Notes: generated by a model from the letters alone, not told the origin. 29,352 nt of DNA from Firmicutes bacterium CAG:145 (GCA_000435715.1 FR882592.1:1-29352); one strand, 5' to 3'; shown: positions 15,097-23,252, numbered from the stretch's first letter. Numbers and translations: made by a program.

Positions 15097-15845
15097 ATGA
15101 ATACAAATAAATTGTTTAAATATGTGATTGTTTTATTTTTTATAATCTGTTTGGTATTTATGTTGCCTAGTTCTTTTGTGTATGGAGATACTATGGATTT
15201 AAAAAAATAAATACGAATTCTAATGGTGAAAAATTTGGATCGTTATACTTTTCAGAAGAAAATTTAGATTTAATTGCAGCAGTTGCTACTAATGGTAAAT
15301 TAGGCTATGTAAAGAAAGAAGATATAGAAGTACCAATACCTTCTAATCCGTTGGAAGCAAGTAAACTTTTAATAGAGGAGAAAAAAATTCCTGTTTATAA
15401 AAGTGATGGAATCACAATTATTGGTGAATTTGTTATAAATAAAGATGTCTCGATTGAGACATCAGTTGAACCAGAAATTGTTCCATTATGGGCTGAATCC
15501 GGTTATAAAAATTTTACAGTAGCTGGAAAAAGTTATTATAATTATTCTGTAGTGACTATATATAAAAATAGTAATACTGTACAAGGAAGAGCACATGTAA
15601 ATCATGTTGGAGGAAGTTTACCAGCTGGTTGGCTTGGAGCAGGAGCAGTAATTTATAATGTTTCAGGATATATGGTAAAATTAGGTACTACGGCTTATAC
15701 AAGTAGTTCAGCCTCCAGTATCGGAAATTATATAGATCATTCTGCAAGTTCTGGAACATTCTATGCTCATGGATGGTCTCATGTTTGGAATGGAAGCAAA
15801 TATATAGAAACACCGACATTAGTCTCACCGAGACAGAATTTTTAA
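15097..15845 (+). pseudogene. Secreted paralogue 2, split by a frameshift at an A7 run
   Basis: GGGAG precedes an ATG at 15097. The first frame gives a signal peptide ending in SSFVYGDT and stops at TAA (15208-15210) directly after seven A (15201-15207). A minus-one shift on the A-run joins it to a frame that runs to 15845, giving 249 residues. After the junction comes the same module as in paralogue 1 (NSNGEKFG, NLDLIAAVATNGKLGYVKK, VYKSDGITIIGEF). An extra C-terminal domain of about 110 residues follows, rich in Gly, Ser and aromatic residues (SLPAGWLGAGAVIYNVSGYM, GTFYAHGWSHVWNG). The break may be a real mutation, phase variation, programmed slippage or a sequencing error in a homopolymer. 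Confidence 0.65.
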
Positions 15846-15882
15846 AAATTAGAAACCTTTATTATAGATACTTCATAACATT

Positions 15883-15915
15883 ACAGGCGAATATCATTGA
15901 CATTCGCCTGTTTTT
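15883..15915 (+). terminator. Terminator before rpmH
   Basis: ACAGGCGAAT (15883-15892) pairs with ATTCGCCTGT (15902-15911), 9-nt loop, then T4. The loop carries most of the rpmH -35 box. Confidence 0.9.
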
Positions 15916-15925
15916 CATTTATAAT
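15897..15925 (+). promoter_or_regulatory. rpmH promoter, full consensus
   Basis: TTGACA (15897-15902), exactly 17 bp, TATAAT (15920-15925). Both hexamers match the sigma-A consensus completely. The promoter overlaps the upstream terminator hairpin. Confidence 0.9.
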
Positions 15926-15993
15926 ACTTAGGCATATGTGTATGATTGGAATTTAGATCATACGACGAAAATTCGGAAAGGAGAACCTTAAAA

Positions 15994-16128
15994 ATGAAAA
16001 TGACTTATCAGCCTAAAAAGAGACAGAGAATGAAAGAACATGGCTTCAGAAAGAGAATGAGCACTAAAAACGGCAGAAACGTTTTAAAGAGAAGAAGAGC
16101 AAAAGGAAGAAAAAAACTTACTGCTTAA
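15994..16128 (+). CDS. rpmH: 50S ribosomal protein L34
   Basis: 44 residues, the usual length of L34: MKMTYQPKKRQRMKEHGF, then RKRMSTKNGRNVLKRRRAKG. It is a basic protein of the large subunit near the exit tunnel. AAAGGAG lies 11 nt before the ATG at 15994. The frame is open further upstream, but that part is not conserved. The gene is driven by a full-consensus promoter and starts the rpmH-rnpA-yidD-yidC-jag operon. Confidence 0.97.
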   Translation: MKMTYQPKKRQRMKEHGFRKRMSTKNGRNVLKRRRAKGRKKLTA

Positions 16129-16149
16129 TCAAAATCCCAGGGATTTAAA

Positions 16150-16491
16150 ATGCTGAAAAAAAATGTTTTGAGAAAAAACAGCGAATTTTCCGCTGTATAT
16201 AATAAGGGAAAATCAGTGGGCGACAGGTATGTGGTGCTCTTTTACCGGCTTAACGGACTTCCTTATAACAGAACAGGGTTTTTAGCCAGCAAAAAAGTCG
16301 GAAACAGTGTAGTCAGAAACAGGGCCAAGAGGCTCATGAAAGAAAGCTACCGCAATATAGAGGGGAGCTTACCTGAAGGATACGATTTTATAATCATCGC
16401 AAGAAACACTATTTGCGGCAAGAAATGTGCAGAAGTTGAGAAATCCCTTAATTCTGCTTTTAGACGGACCGGAGTAAAAAAAGGAAAATGA
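16150..16491 (+). CDS. rnpA: Ribonuclease P protein component
   Basis: 113 residues, normal for RnpA. The protein helps the RNase P RNA bind pre-tRNA and remove the 5' leader. The signature RNR motif is present: VVRNRAKRLMKESYRN near residue 57. The N-terminal LRKNSEFSAVYNKGKS and the LASKKVGNSV strand are typical. It follows rpmH after 21 nt and its TGA overlaps the ATG of yidD (ATGA), so the two are translationally coupled. Confidence 0.95.
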   Translation: MLKKNVLRKNSEFSAVYNKGKSVGDRYVVLFYRLNGLPYNRTGFLASKKVGNSVVRNRAKRLMKESYRNIEGSLPEGYDFIIIARNTICGKKCAEVEKSLNSAFRRTGVKKGK

Positions 16492-16718
16492 AGATAATAG
16501 GCAATTTTTTTAGAAAAATCATGATCCTCACGATCAGATTTTATCAAAAATTTATTTCGCCTCTTTTTCCGTCTACATGCCGGTTTACGCCGACTTGTTC
16601 CACTTATTTTATACAAGCATTGGAAAAATACGGCGTAATAAAGGGCAGTTACTTGGGAATCAGACGAATTTTAAAGTGTCACCCCTGGCATGAGGGTGGT
16701 TATGATCCTTTAAAATAA
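16488..16718 (+). CDS. yidD: Membrane protein insertion efficiency factor YidD
   Basis: 76 residues. Small membrane-associated protein known to help YidC-dependent insertion. Recognised by FYQKFISPLFPSTCRFTPTC, then STYFIQAL, and the C-terminal RRILKCHPWHEGGYDPL. The conserved Cys residues of the family are all present. It overlaps rnpA by 4 nt and lies 12 nt before yidC. Confidence 0.95.
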   Translation: MKIIGNFFRKIMILTIRFYQKFISPLFPSTCRFTPTCSTYFIQALEKYGVIKGSYLGIRRILKCHPWHEGGYDPLK

Positions 16719-16730
16719 TGGAGGAAATTG

Positions 16731-17441
16731 ATGGGAATATTAGCAAGCCCAATGAGTTATTTGCTCACTTGGATTTACGACTTTATAGGTAATTATGGTC
16801 TTGCTTTACTTGTATTTACGATCTTGATAAAAGGCGTCATGTATCCTTTATATGCCAAGCAGATAAAGACTACGATGAATATGTCCAAGATGCAGCCGAA
16901 GATCAAGGAGATACAGCAGAAGTATGCCAAAGATAAGGCTCTGATGAATCAGAAGATGGCAGAACTTTATAAAGAAGAAGGCGGCAGCATGTACGGCGGA
17001 TGTCTGCCTATGCTGATACAGATGATAGTCATCATGGGTCTTTTCGCTCTTTTGAGAAACCCTATGAACTACATATCTTCTGATAAAATGCTGTTTGCTA
17101 TTCACGAATCCTTCCTTTGGATACCTGACCTGGCGCAGCCTGATAAGTGGGTATTGCCTATAATAGCGGGCATAGCTACATTCTTGGCTACTTACTTCTC
17201 TCAGACTAATCAGATGTCCGGACCTAACGCAGATCAGATGAAGATGATGACGAAGATGATGAAATACGTCTTCCCTGTTATGATACTGCTGATGGCCAGA
17301 AGTTATCCGGCGGGACTTGCTCTGTATTGGTCTTTGAATCAGATAATCCAGATCTTCTACAACATCAGATTTGCGAAGATGAAGAAAAAGATGTCGGGAG
17401 AAAGCAAAAAGAAGCGCAAAGCAAAAGCAGTGAGAGCATAA
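16731..17441 (+). CDS. yidC: Membrane protein insertase YidC/Oxa1
   Basis: 236 residues from the ATG at 16731, placed 6 nt after GGAGG; a TTG three bases earlier is too close. It inserts proteins into the cytoplasmic membrane, alone or with SecYEG. Membrane segments are seen near residues 13-36, 85-105, 135-160 and 180-205. The conserved inner-groove Arg lies in the first helix pair region (KGVMYPLYAKQIKTTMNMSK). The cytoplasmic coiled loop follows (MQPKIKEIQQKYAKDK). It lacks the lipobox signal peptide of Bacillus SpoIIIJ. The tail is strongly basic, consistent with ribosome contact. Confidence 0.93.
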   Translation: MGILASPMSYLLTWIYDFIGNYGLALLVFTILIKGVMYPLYAKQIKTTMNMSKMQPKIKEIQQKYAKDKALMNQKMAELYKEEGGSMYGGCLPMLIQMIVIMGLFALLRNPMNYISSDKMLFAIHESFLWIPDLAQPDKWVLPIIAGIATFLATYFSQTNQMSGPNADQMKMMTKMMKYVFPVMILLMARSYPAGLALYWSLNQIIQIFYNIRFAKMKKKMSGESKKKRKAKAVRA

Positions 17442-17465
17442 CTTAAATTGGAGGAAAAGTAAAAC

Positions 17466-18257
17466 ATGGCAGATTTTTCTGAGAAATGGGGAACAGACGT
17501 CGAAGCAGCCGTTAAATTGGCTTTAGACGATCTGAGACTTACCATAGACGAGGTAGATGTTACTGTTTTAGAAGAACCTTCAAGAGGCTTTTTCGGAATA
17601 GGCTCAAAACTAGCCCTCGTAAGGGTTGAGAAAAAGAAATCTCAGGCGCAGGGCGCAGCAGAGAAAAAAGACGAGCATAAAAAAGAAGAAAAGACAGCTG
17701 TCGAAAAAGCAGAAAAGGCTCAGATTAAAAAAACAGAAACACCTAAAAAAGAATATATCAAAAAAGAAGAAATAAAAGAAGAAGTCTCGATCAAGGATGA
17801 AAATTTAGTTCCTTGCGAAGAACATGAGGCTTTGGATTTCCTGAGAAAGGTCACCGAAGAGATGGGACTTTCCCTTGACGTAAGCGCTAAGAAGGGAGAA
17901 AAATCCATATACCTTGATATAAGCGGTAAAGATTCGGGAACCATAATAGGGAAGCGAGGACAGACTCTTGACGCTATTCAGTACCTTACGAGCCTCGTAG
18001 TGAATAAGGGAAACGAAGAATATACGAGAGTCGTCGTCGATGCGGAGCATTACAGGGCTAAGAGAGAAAAGACTCTTGAATCTCTTGCCTACAGACTGGC
18101 GAATAAAGTAGTCAAAACAAGGAGAAGCGTCAAACTTGAACCTATGAATCCTTATGAGAGAAAGGTGATACACGCTGCGCTTCACAATCACCCGAAGGTG
18201 TCCACCAGAAGTGAGGGACAGGATCCTTACAGAAGAGTCATCATCGAATTGAAGTAG
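17466..18257 (+). CDS. jag: RNA-binding protein Jag/KhpB
   Basis: 263 residues. The N-terminal Jag-N domain (residues 1-50, EKWGTDVEAAVKLALDDL) is followed by a Lys/Glu-rich disordered linker at about residues 60-115. A KH domain follows (SKKGEKSIYLDISGKDSGTI-type region with GKRGQTLDAIQYL), then an R3H domain at the C-terminus (PMNPYERKVIHAALHNHP). The family binds RNA and, with KhpA, affects cell elongation and small-RNA regulation. The position after yidC is conserved in Firmicutes. GGAGG precedes the ATG. Confidence 0.93.
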   Translation: MADFSEKWGTDVEAAVKLALDDLRLTIDEVDVTVLEEPSRGFFGIGSKLALVRVEKKKSQAQGAAEKKDEHKKEEKTAVEKAEKAQIKKTETPKKEYIKKEEIKEEVSIKDENLVPCEEHEALDFLRKVTEEMGLSLDVSAKKGEKSIYLDISGKDSGTIIGKRGQTLDAIQYLTSLVVNKGNEEYTRVVVDAEHYRAKREKTLESLAYRLANKVVKTRRSVKLEPMNPYERKVIHAALHNHPKVSTRSEGQDPYRRVIIELK

Positions 18258-18260
18258 AAT

Positions 18261-18288
18261 AAAGGGCTGTCTCCTGGACGGCCCTTTT
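18261..18288 (+). terminator. Terminator or attenuator between jag and mnmE
   Basis: An 11-bp stem (AAAGGGCTGTC, 18261-18271, with GACGGCCCTTT, 18277-18287, one T-G pair) and a 5-nt loop, followed by only one further T. It probably terminates partially. Confidence 0.6.
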
Positions 18289-18308
18289 GCGATAACAGGG
18301 AGAAAAGT

Positions 18309-19682
18309 ATGATAAAAGAAGATACCATCGCCGCTATAGCTACGGCTCCCGGAGAGGGAGGCATAGGAATAGTCAGAATAAGTGGGGATAAGGCTCTGGA
18401 TATATTGAAAAAAATATTTGTTCCCGCGTCTTCGAAGATAGAAAACAGACATCTTTCCTATGGCCATGTAGTCGATCCTGAAAGCGGCCGGACCATCGAC
18501 GAAGTGATGGCCGTCTATATGAAAGGACCGCTCTCTTATACGGCCGAAGACGTGGTAGAAGTGCAGTGCCACGGAAGCATGATCTCCCTGAGAAATATAC
18601 TCGATCTCGTTATTAAGAGCGGAGCGGTTTTAGCTGAGAAAGGAGAATTCACCAAGAGGGCTTTTCTGAACGGTAGACTGGATCTGTCTCAGGCAGAGGC
18701 TGTCATAGATCTGATAAGAGCAAAATCAGAAAAGACTTTTGATGTGGCCCTCAATCAGCTTTCGGGAGCGTTTTCCGATAAGATCAGAGAGATAAGAGAA
18801 GACCTTACAGATATTCTGGTAGATATTACCGTAAATATAGACTATCCGGATGAGGACATAGAAGAGATGACATATGAAAAACTCACATCTTCTGTAAGAA
18901 ACGTAAAAGAAAAGATCTCCAAACTGCTTTCCACCGCTGATACAGGAAGGATCATCAGAGAGGGCCTTTCAGTATCTATCGTAGGCAAACCCAATGTAGG
19001 AAAATCGTCGCTGATGAACGTCCTGATGGGAGAAAACAGAGCCATCGTTACCGATATTCCGGGAACTACCAGAGATATAATAGAAGAAAGCATGGTAATA
19101 AAGAATATTCCCGTAGTGATTACAGACACGGCGGGGATACGCGATACAGAAGACATAATAGAAAAGATAGGCATAGAAAAGAGTAAGACGGCTCTATCCA
19201 GAGCCGATCTGATAATATTTGTCATAGACGCCAGCAGACCTCTCGAAGAAGAAGACATGCAGATAATGAGCCATGTAGCCGGGCGCAGGGCGATAGTTCT
19301 TTTAAACAAATCCGATAAGGGGCTTGCCGCAGACAGGGCGCTGATCGAAAAAGAGCTTCCTTCGGCGGTCATAATAGAGACTTCAGTCATCGGCGGCCGT
19401 GGAATTGAAGAGCTGACCCAAGCGATAGAAGATATGGTATACGGAGGCAAGGTGAGCCAGAAGGAAAATCTGATGGTTACCAACGTGCGCCATAAAAATC
19501 TTCTAAAGGAAGGACAGAAATGTCTTTCGGACGCCTTGAACATGGCAGATATGAGAGAGCCGCTGGAATTTATAGAGATAGACGTGAACAGGTGCTACGA
19601 AGCCGCAGGCGAGATCATAGGCCAGACGGCAGACGCCGATATAATAGATAAAGTGTTTGAAAGGTTCTGCCTGGGCAAATAG
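18309..19682 (+). CDS. mnmE: tRNA modification GTPase MnmE
   Basis: 457 residues. With MnmG it adds the carboxymethylaminomethyl group to U34 of certain tRNAs. The N-terminal tetrahydrofolate-binding domain begins with TIAAIATAPGEGGIGIVRISG. A helical domain follows. The inserted G domain has G1 GKPNVGKSSLMN (near residue 225), G2 TDIPGTTRD, G3 DTAGI and G4 NKSD. The C-terminal catalytic CLGK motif ends the protein. GGGAG lies before the ATG. mnmG follows 11 nt later. Confidence 0.96.
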   Translation: MIKEDTIAAIATAPGEGGIGIVRISGDKALDILKKIFVPASSKIENRHLSYGHVVDPESGRTIDEVMAVYMKGPLSYTAEDVVEVQCHGSMISLRNILDLVIKSGAVLAEKGEFTKRAFLNGRLDLSQAEAVIDLIRAKSEKTFDVALNQLSGAFSDKIREIREDLTDILVDITVNIDYPDEDIEEMTYEKLTSSVRNVKEKISKLLSTADTGRIIREGLSVSIVGKPNVGKSSLMNVLMGENRAIVTDIPGTTRDIIEESMVIKNIPVVITDTAGIRDTEDIIEKIGIEKSKTALSRADLIIFVIDASRPLEEEDMQIMSHVAGRRAIVLLNKSDKGLAADRALIEKELPSAVIIETSVIGGRGIEELTQAIEDMVYGGKVSQKENLMVTNVRHKNLLKEGQKCLSDALNMADMREPLEFIEIDVNRCYEAAGEIIGQTADADIIDKVFERFCLGK

Positions 19683-19693
19683 GAGACATTAGA

Positions 19694-21580
19694 ATGATGG
19701 ATAAAATTTTTATGGGAGAATACGACGTCTGCGTCATAGGCGCAGGACATGCAGGCTGCGAAGCGGCGCTGGCGGCGGCGCGCATGGGCAAAAGGACTCT
19801 GATGCTTTCCATGAATCTGGAGGCGGTAGCCATGATGCCCTGCAATCCGTCAATCGGAGGTACGGGAAAAGGCCATCTGGTCAGAGAGATAGATGCTCTC
19901 GGAGGAGAGATGGGCGTCAACATAGATAAGACATTTATTCAGAGCAAGATGCTCAATACCGCCAAGGGACCGGCAGTTCATTCTCTCAGGGCTCAGGCCG
20001 ACAAGAACCGCTATCATCTCGAAATGAAAAAGACCATAGAGAAGACGCCGGGTCTGGACATGAAGCAGGGCGAGGTGACGGATCTGATCATAGAAGACGG
20101 AAAAGTCACCGGAGTTGTCACTAAGACTCACACATGCTACAGAGCAGGAGCGGTCATACTGGCCACAGGAACCTTTCTTGGCGGAAAGATATTTATAGGC
20201 AGCGCAGCCTTCGACAGCGGCCCTAACGGACTTGCTCCTTCCGGCGAGCTTTCAGGTAATTTAAAGAAACACGGCATAAAGCTCCGCAGGTTTAAGACCG
20301 GTACTCCGGCCAGAGCCCTGGGAAGCAGTTTGGATTATTCCAAGATGCAGGAGCAAAAAGGCGATGACAAGACAGCGCCGTTTTCTTTCTTAAACGATCA
20401 GGTGGGCGAAAATAAGATTTCATGCTGGCTCACCTATACCAATGAAGAGACTCACAAGGTGATAAGAGCTAATTTCCACAGATCGGCGCTCTTCGGAGGA
20501 CAGATAGAGGGAATAGGACCCAGATACTGTCCTTCTATCGAGGATAAAGTCAACAGGTTCGCCGACAAGGAGAGACATCAGCTCTTCGTTGAGCCGGAAG
20601 GACTCGACACCGACGAGATGTACATACAGGGAATGTCCTCAAGCCTTCCGGAGGATGTACAGGAAGCTTTTTACAGGACTATACCGGGACTTGAAAACCT
20701 TCGCATAGTCAGACCTGCCTATGCCATAGAATACGACTGCATAGATCCTCAGGATCTGAAGCTGAGCCTCGAAAGCAGGCAGATAGAGAATCTCTTCTGC
20801 GCCGGCCAGTTTAACGGAAGCTCCGGCTACGAGGAGGCGGCGGCGCAGGGGCTGATGGCCGGTATAAATGCCGTTCTTAAGATTTCGGGCAAAAAATCTC
20901 TGGTCCTGGGAAGAAACGAGGCTTATATTGGCGTTCTAATCGACGATCTGGTGACTAAAGGTACTAATGAGCCTTACAGAATAATGACGTCTAGAGCCGA
21001 ATATAGGCTGGTTCTCAGGCAAGACAACGCAGATCTGCGTTTGACGGAGATAGGATACGATATAGGTCTTGCCTCAGAGGAAAGATATCTACGCTATTTG
21101 GCTAAAAAAGAAAACGTCGCAAGAGAAGCAGACAGATTGAAGAAAAAAACCTTTGCTCCGGGCGAGATAAACGATTTTCTCACCGGTCACGGAACCACCC
21201 AGGTTCAGTCGAGAATTTCCATGGCAGATCTGCTCAAAAGACCGCAGATAACTTATGAAGATCTTGCGGAGATAGACGGCGCTGACAGACCTGAACTTTC
21301 ATATCACGAAGTTACTCAGCTGGAAGTCCAGATTAAATACGAAGGCTATATAAAGAAACAGCTGGCTCAGATAGAGAGGTTCAAGAAGCTGGAGGACAGA
21401 AAATTGAGCCCGGATCTGGATTACAGCAGCATAGAAGGCCTCAGAATAGAAGCAAGTCAGAAACTGGATCAGCTAAAACCCGAATCGCTGGGACAAGCTT
21501 CTAGAATATCCGGAGTTTCACCTGCCGACATCAACGTACTTTTAATTTATCTTGAAAAAAAGAGAAGATCAAAGAAATGA
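19694..21580 (+). CDS. mnmG: tRNA uridine-5-carboxymethylaminomethyl modification enzyme MnmG
   Basis: 628 residues, full length. FAD enzyme and partner of MnmE in wobble-uridine modification. The FAD dinucleotide fold is YDVCVIGAGHAGCEAALAAA (residue 10 onward). Further family signatures are NPSIGGTGKGHLVREIDALG, GTFLGGKIFIG and the C-terminal helical domain that contacts MnmE (PADINVLLIYLEKK). AGGAG lies 8 nt before the first of two tandem ATGs. The TGA overlaps the start of rsmG by 4 nt (ATGA). Confidence 0.96.
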   Translation: MMDKIFMGEYDVCVIGAGHAGCEAALAAARMGKRTLMLSMNLEAVAMMPCNPSIGGTGKGHLVREIDALGGEMGVNIDKTFIQSKMLNTAKGPAVHSLRAQADKNRYHLEMKKTIEKTPGLDMKQGEVTDLIIEDGKVTGVVTKTHTCYRAGAVILATGTFLGGKIFIGSAAFDSGPNGLAPSGELSGNLKKHGIKLRRFKTGTPARALGSSLDYSKMQEQKGDDKTAPFSFLNDQVGENKISCWLTYTNEETHKVIRANFHRSALFGGQIEGIGPRYCPSIEDKVNRFADKERHQLFVEPEGLDTDEMYIQGMSSSLPEDVQEAFYRTIPGLENLRIVRPAYAIEYDCIDPQDLKLSLESRQIENLFCAGQFNGSSGYEEAAAQGLMAGINAVLKISGKKSLVLGRNEAYIGVLIDDLVTKGTNEPYRIMTSRAEYRLVLRQDNADLRLTEIGYDIGLASEERYLRYLAKKENVAREADRLKKKTFAPGEINDFLTGHGTTQVQSRISMADLLKRPQITYEDLAEIDGADRPELSYHEVTQLEVQIKYEGYIKKQLAQIERFKKLEDRKLSPDLDYSSIEGLRIEASQKLDQLKPESLGQASRISGVSPADINVLLIYLEKKRRSKK

Positions 21581-22287
21581 AACAACTAATAAATTATTTA
21601 GAAAAAAACAAGATGCCTTCGGGGGAGGAAATAATAGAGAAGTTCGACGCCTACAGGAGCGGGATACTTCAATGGAACGAATTCGTCAATCTTACGGCCA
21701 TAAGAGATCCGGAAGAATTCACCGTGAAACATTTTATCGACTCCGCCGCCTGTTTCTCTCTACCTGAATATCAGGCTGCCGAGACGATTTTGGACCTTGG
21801 GACGGGAGCAGGTTTTCCCGGGGTACCGCTGGCTATCCTTTCACCTGAAAAAAACTTTGTTTTAGTGGATTCTCTCAACAAGAGACTCAGAATAATAGAT
21901 GAACTCTGCCAATCTATAGGCATAAAAAACGTAAAAACAGTCCACGGCAGAGCGGAAGATCTGGGCAGAGAAACTGAGCACAGAGAAAAATACGATATGT
22001 GCGTTTCCAGAGCCGTTGCAAATCTGGCGACCCTTTCAGAATACTGCCTCCCGTTCGTAAAGAGAGGCGGATACATGGCCGCATATAAAGGAGCGGACGG
22101 AGAGAACGAACTTGAAGAAGCCATGACGGCTATCGGACTTTTAGGCGGGAAATTCGACAGATGGGAGAGCACTCCTGTGGACGCTGCGTGCGACCGCCAC
22201 AAGATAATACTGGTAAAAAAAGTAAATAATACGAAGTCGAAATATCCGAGAAAAGCGGGAAGCCCTTCGAAAGAACCCCTAAAATAA
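21577..22287 (+). CDS. rsmG: 16S rRNA (guanine527-N7)-methyltransferase RsmG
   Basis: 236 residues. It methylates G527 of 16S rRNA. The SAM-binding motif ILDLGTGAGFPGVPLAI is near residue 68 and the SRAVANLATLSEYCLPFVK motif IV region is near residue 146. The start overlaps the mnmG stop. The last codons form the left arm of a strong terminator, so the mnmE-mnmG-rsmG unit ends here. The final 20 residues (basic, Ser/Pro-rich) go slightly beyond the usual end. Confidence 0.95.
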   Translation: MKQLINYLEKNKMPSGEEIIEKFDAYRSGILQWNEFVNLTAIRDPEEFTVKHFIDSAACFSLPEYQAAETILDLGTGAGFPGVPLAILSPEKNFVLVDSLNKRLRIIDELCQSIGIKNVKTVHGRAEDLGRETEHREKYDMCVSRAVANLATLSEYCLPFVKRGGYMAAYKGADGENELEEAMTAIGLLGGKFDRWESTPVDAACDRHKIILVKKVNNTKSKYPRKAGSPSKEPLK

Positions 22288-22306
22288 CGTTTTTAGGGGA
22301 TTTTTT
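22276..22306 (+). terminator. rsmG terminator
   Basis: CCCCTAAAA (22276-22284) pairs with TTTTAGGGG (22291-22299) around a 6-nt loop and is followed by ATTTTTT. The stem includes the last codons of rsmG. Confidence 0.92.
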
Positions 22307-22327
22307 GTGTAAAAAACAGGGTCTTCT

Positions 22328-22341
22328 CCTGCCCGGGAAAT
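22328..22341. promoter_or_regulatory. Noc-binding-site-like sequence upstream of noc
   Basis: CCTGCCCGGGAAAT matches the Bacillus Noc site ATTTCCCGGGAAAT at 11 of 14 positions, with the core and the whole right half intact. It lies 29 nt before the noc start. One partial site is weak evidence. Confidence 0.35.
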
Positions 22342-22370
22342 GTTATTATTTTCCCATGGGAGGAGGAGCA

Positions 22371-23240
22371 ATGATGGAAAAGAAAAAAAGAGGAATATTG
22401 GGGTTTATGGGGATGCAGCAAGAAATAGAGCCCCGGCAGGAGGAACGTCCGGTTCTGGAGCAGATAATATCCGTTCCTATAAGTGAAATACTGGCAAATC
22501 CCCAGCAGCCGCGAAAGGTCTTCTATGATGAGGCTATCGAGGAGCTGAGCGGTTCTATAAAGGAATATGGAGTGCTGCAGCCTATAATACTTAAATACAA
22601 TGGCTCCGGCTATACGATAATAGCAGGAGAGAGGAGGTTCAGAGCCGCGCAGATGGCGGGTCTGTCAAAGATACCTGCTGTAGTTAAATCTATGGAGGAC
22701 CAGGAAGCTGCTCTAATCTCACTTGTCGAAAACGTTCAGAGAGAAGATCTGAACTTTCTGGAAGAAGCCAGGGCGTACAAAAAACTGATGGAGGATTTTG
22801 GTCTCACGCAGGTAGAAATAGCCGAGAAGGTCAACAAAAAACAATCGACTATTTCTAATAAGATAAGAATTCTCTCCCTTCCGGAAGATATACAGGACAA
22901 GCTCGTTGAAAACAGGCTTACCGAGAGACATGCCAGGGCGCTCTTAAAACTCCGGGATGAAGAGGACAGAATAAAAGTTACCGACAGAGTCGTTAGCAAT
23001 AATCTCAACGTAAAACAGACGGAAAGACTTATAGAGGACGTCCTCAATAAGAAAGAAGAAGCTCTTCGCAAGAGAAATAAGATAAATTACATAAGCTATA
23101 AGATCTATCTGAATACTATAAGAAAAGCCTTTGGGCAGATCAAGGAAATGGAAAAAAATGCAAAAATGAGCCAGGAGGATAAGGGGGATTTTCTGGAAGT
23201 AAAAATATTGTTGCCAAAGAGCGATAGATGTTTCACGTGA
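22371..23240 (+). CDS. noc: ParB-family protein, nucleoid occlusion protein Noc
   Basis: 289 residues from the first of two tandem ATGs, preceded by GGAGGAGGAG. Paralogue of ParB. The N-terminal peptide (MEKKKRGILGFMG) resembles the basic amphipathic membrane-targeting helix of Noc. The CTP-binding motifs are PQQPRKVFYDEAIEELSGSI, then GERRFRAAQMAG and NVQREDLNFLEEA. The DNA-binding helices follow (TQVEIAEKVNKKQSTISNKI). Location between rsmG and parA is the standard noc position. It has its own transcription unit, between two terminators. Its last four sense and stop codons are the parS palindrome. Whether it binds Noc sites or parS cannot be told by eye. Confidence 0.85.
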   Translation: MMEKKKRGILGFMGMQQEIEPRQEERPVLEQIISVPISEILANPQQPRKVFYDEAIEELSGSIKEYGVLQPIILKYNGSGYTIIAGERRFRAAQMAGLSKIPAVVKSMEDQEAALISLVENVQREDLNFLEEARAYKKLMEDFGLTQVEIAEKVNKKQSTISNKIRILSLPEDIQDKLVENRLTERHARALLKLRDEEDRIKVTDRVVSNNLNVKQTERLIEDVLNKKEEALRKRNKINYISYKIYLNTIRKAFGQIKEMEKNAKMSQEDKGDFLEVKILLPKSDRCFT

Positions 23241-23252
23241 AACATCTATTTT
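23224..23252 (+). terminator. noc terminator formed by the parS palindrome
   Basis: ATAGATGTTTCAC and GTGAAACATCTAT form a 26-bp perfect inverted repeat around the parS core, directly followed by T6. This is the geometry of an intrinsic terminator, though with a tight central loop. Confidence 0.7.
23229..23244. promoter_or_regulatory. parS: parS site, perfect
   Basis: TGTTTCACGTGAAACA is a perfect match to the Firmicute parS consensus bound by ParB/Spo0J. It overlaps the 3' end of noc and lies 82 nt before parA. Confidence 0.95.

Noticed and set aside
17805..18572. Minus-strand open frame across jag and mnmE
   Set aside because: Spans two genuine genes and the terminator between them. Composition is that of a reverse-frame shadow.
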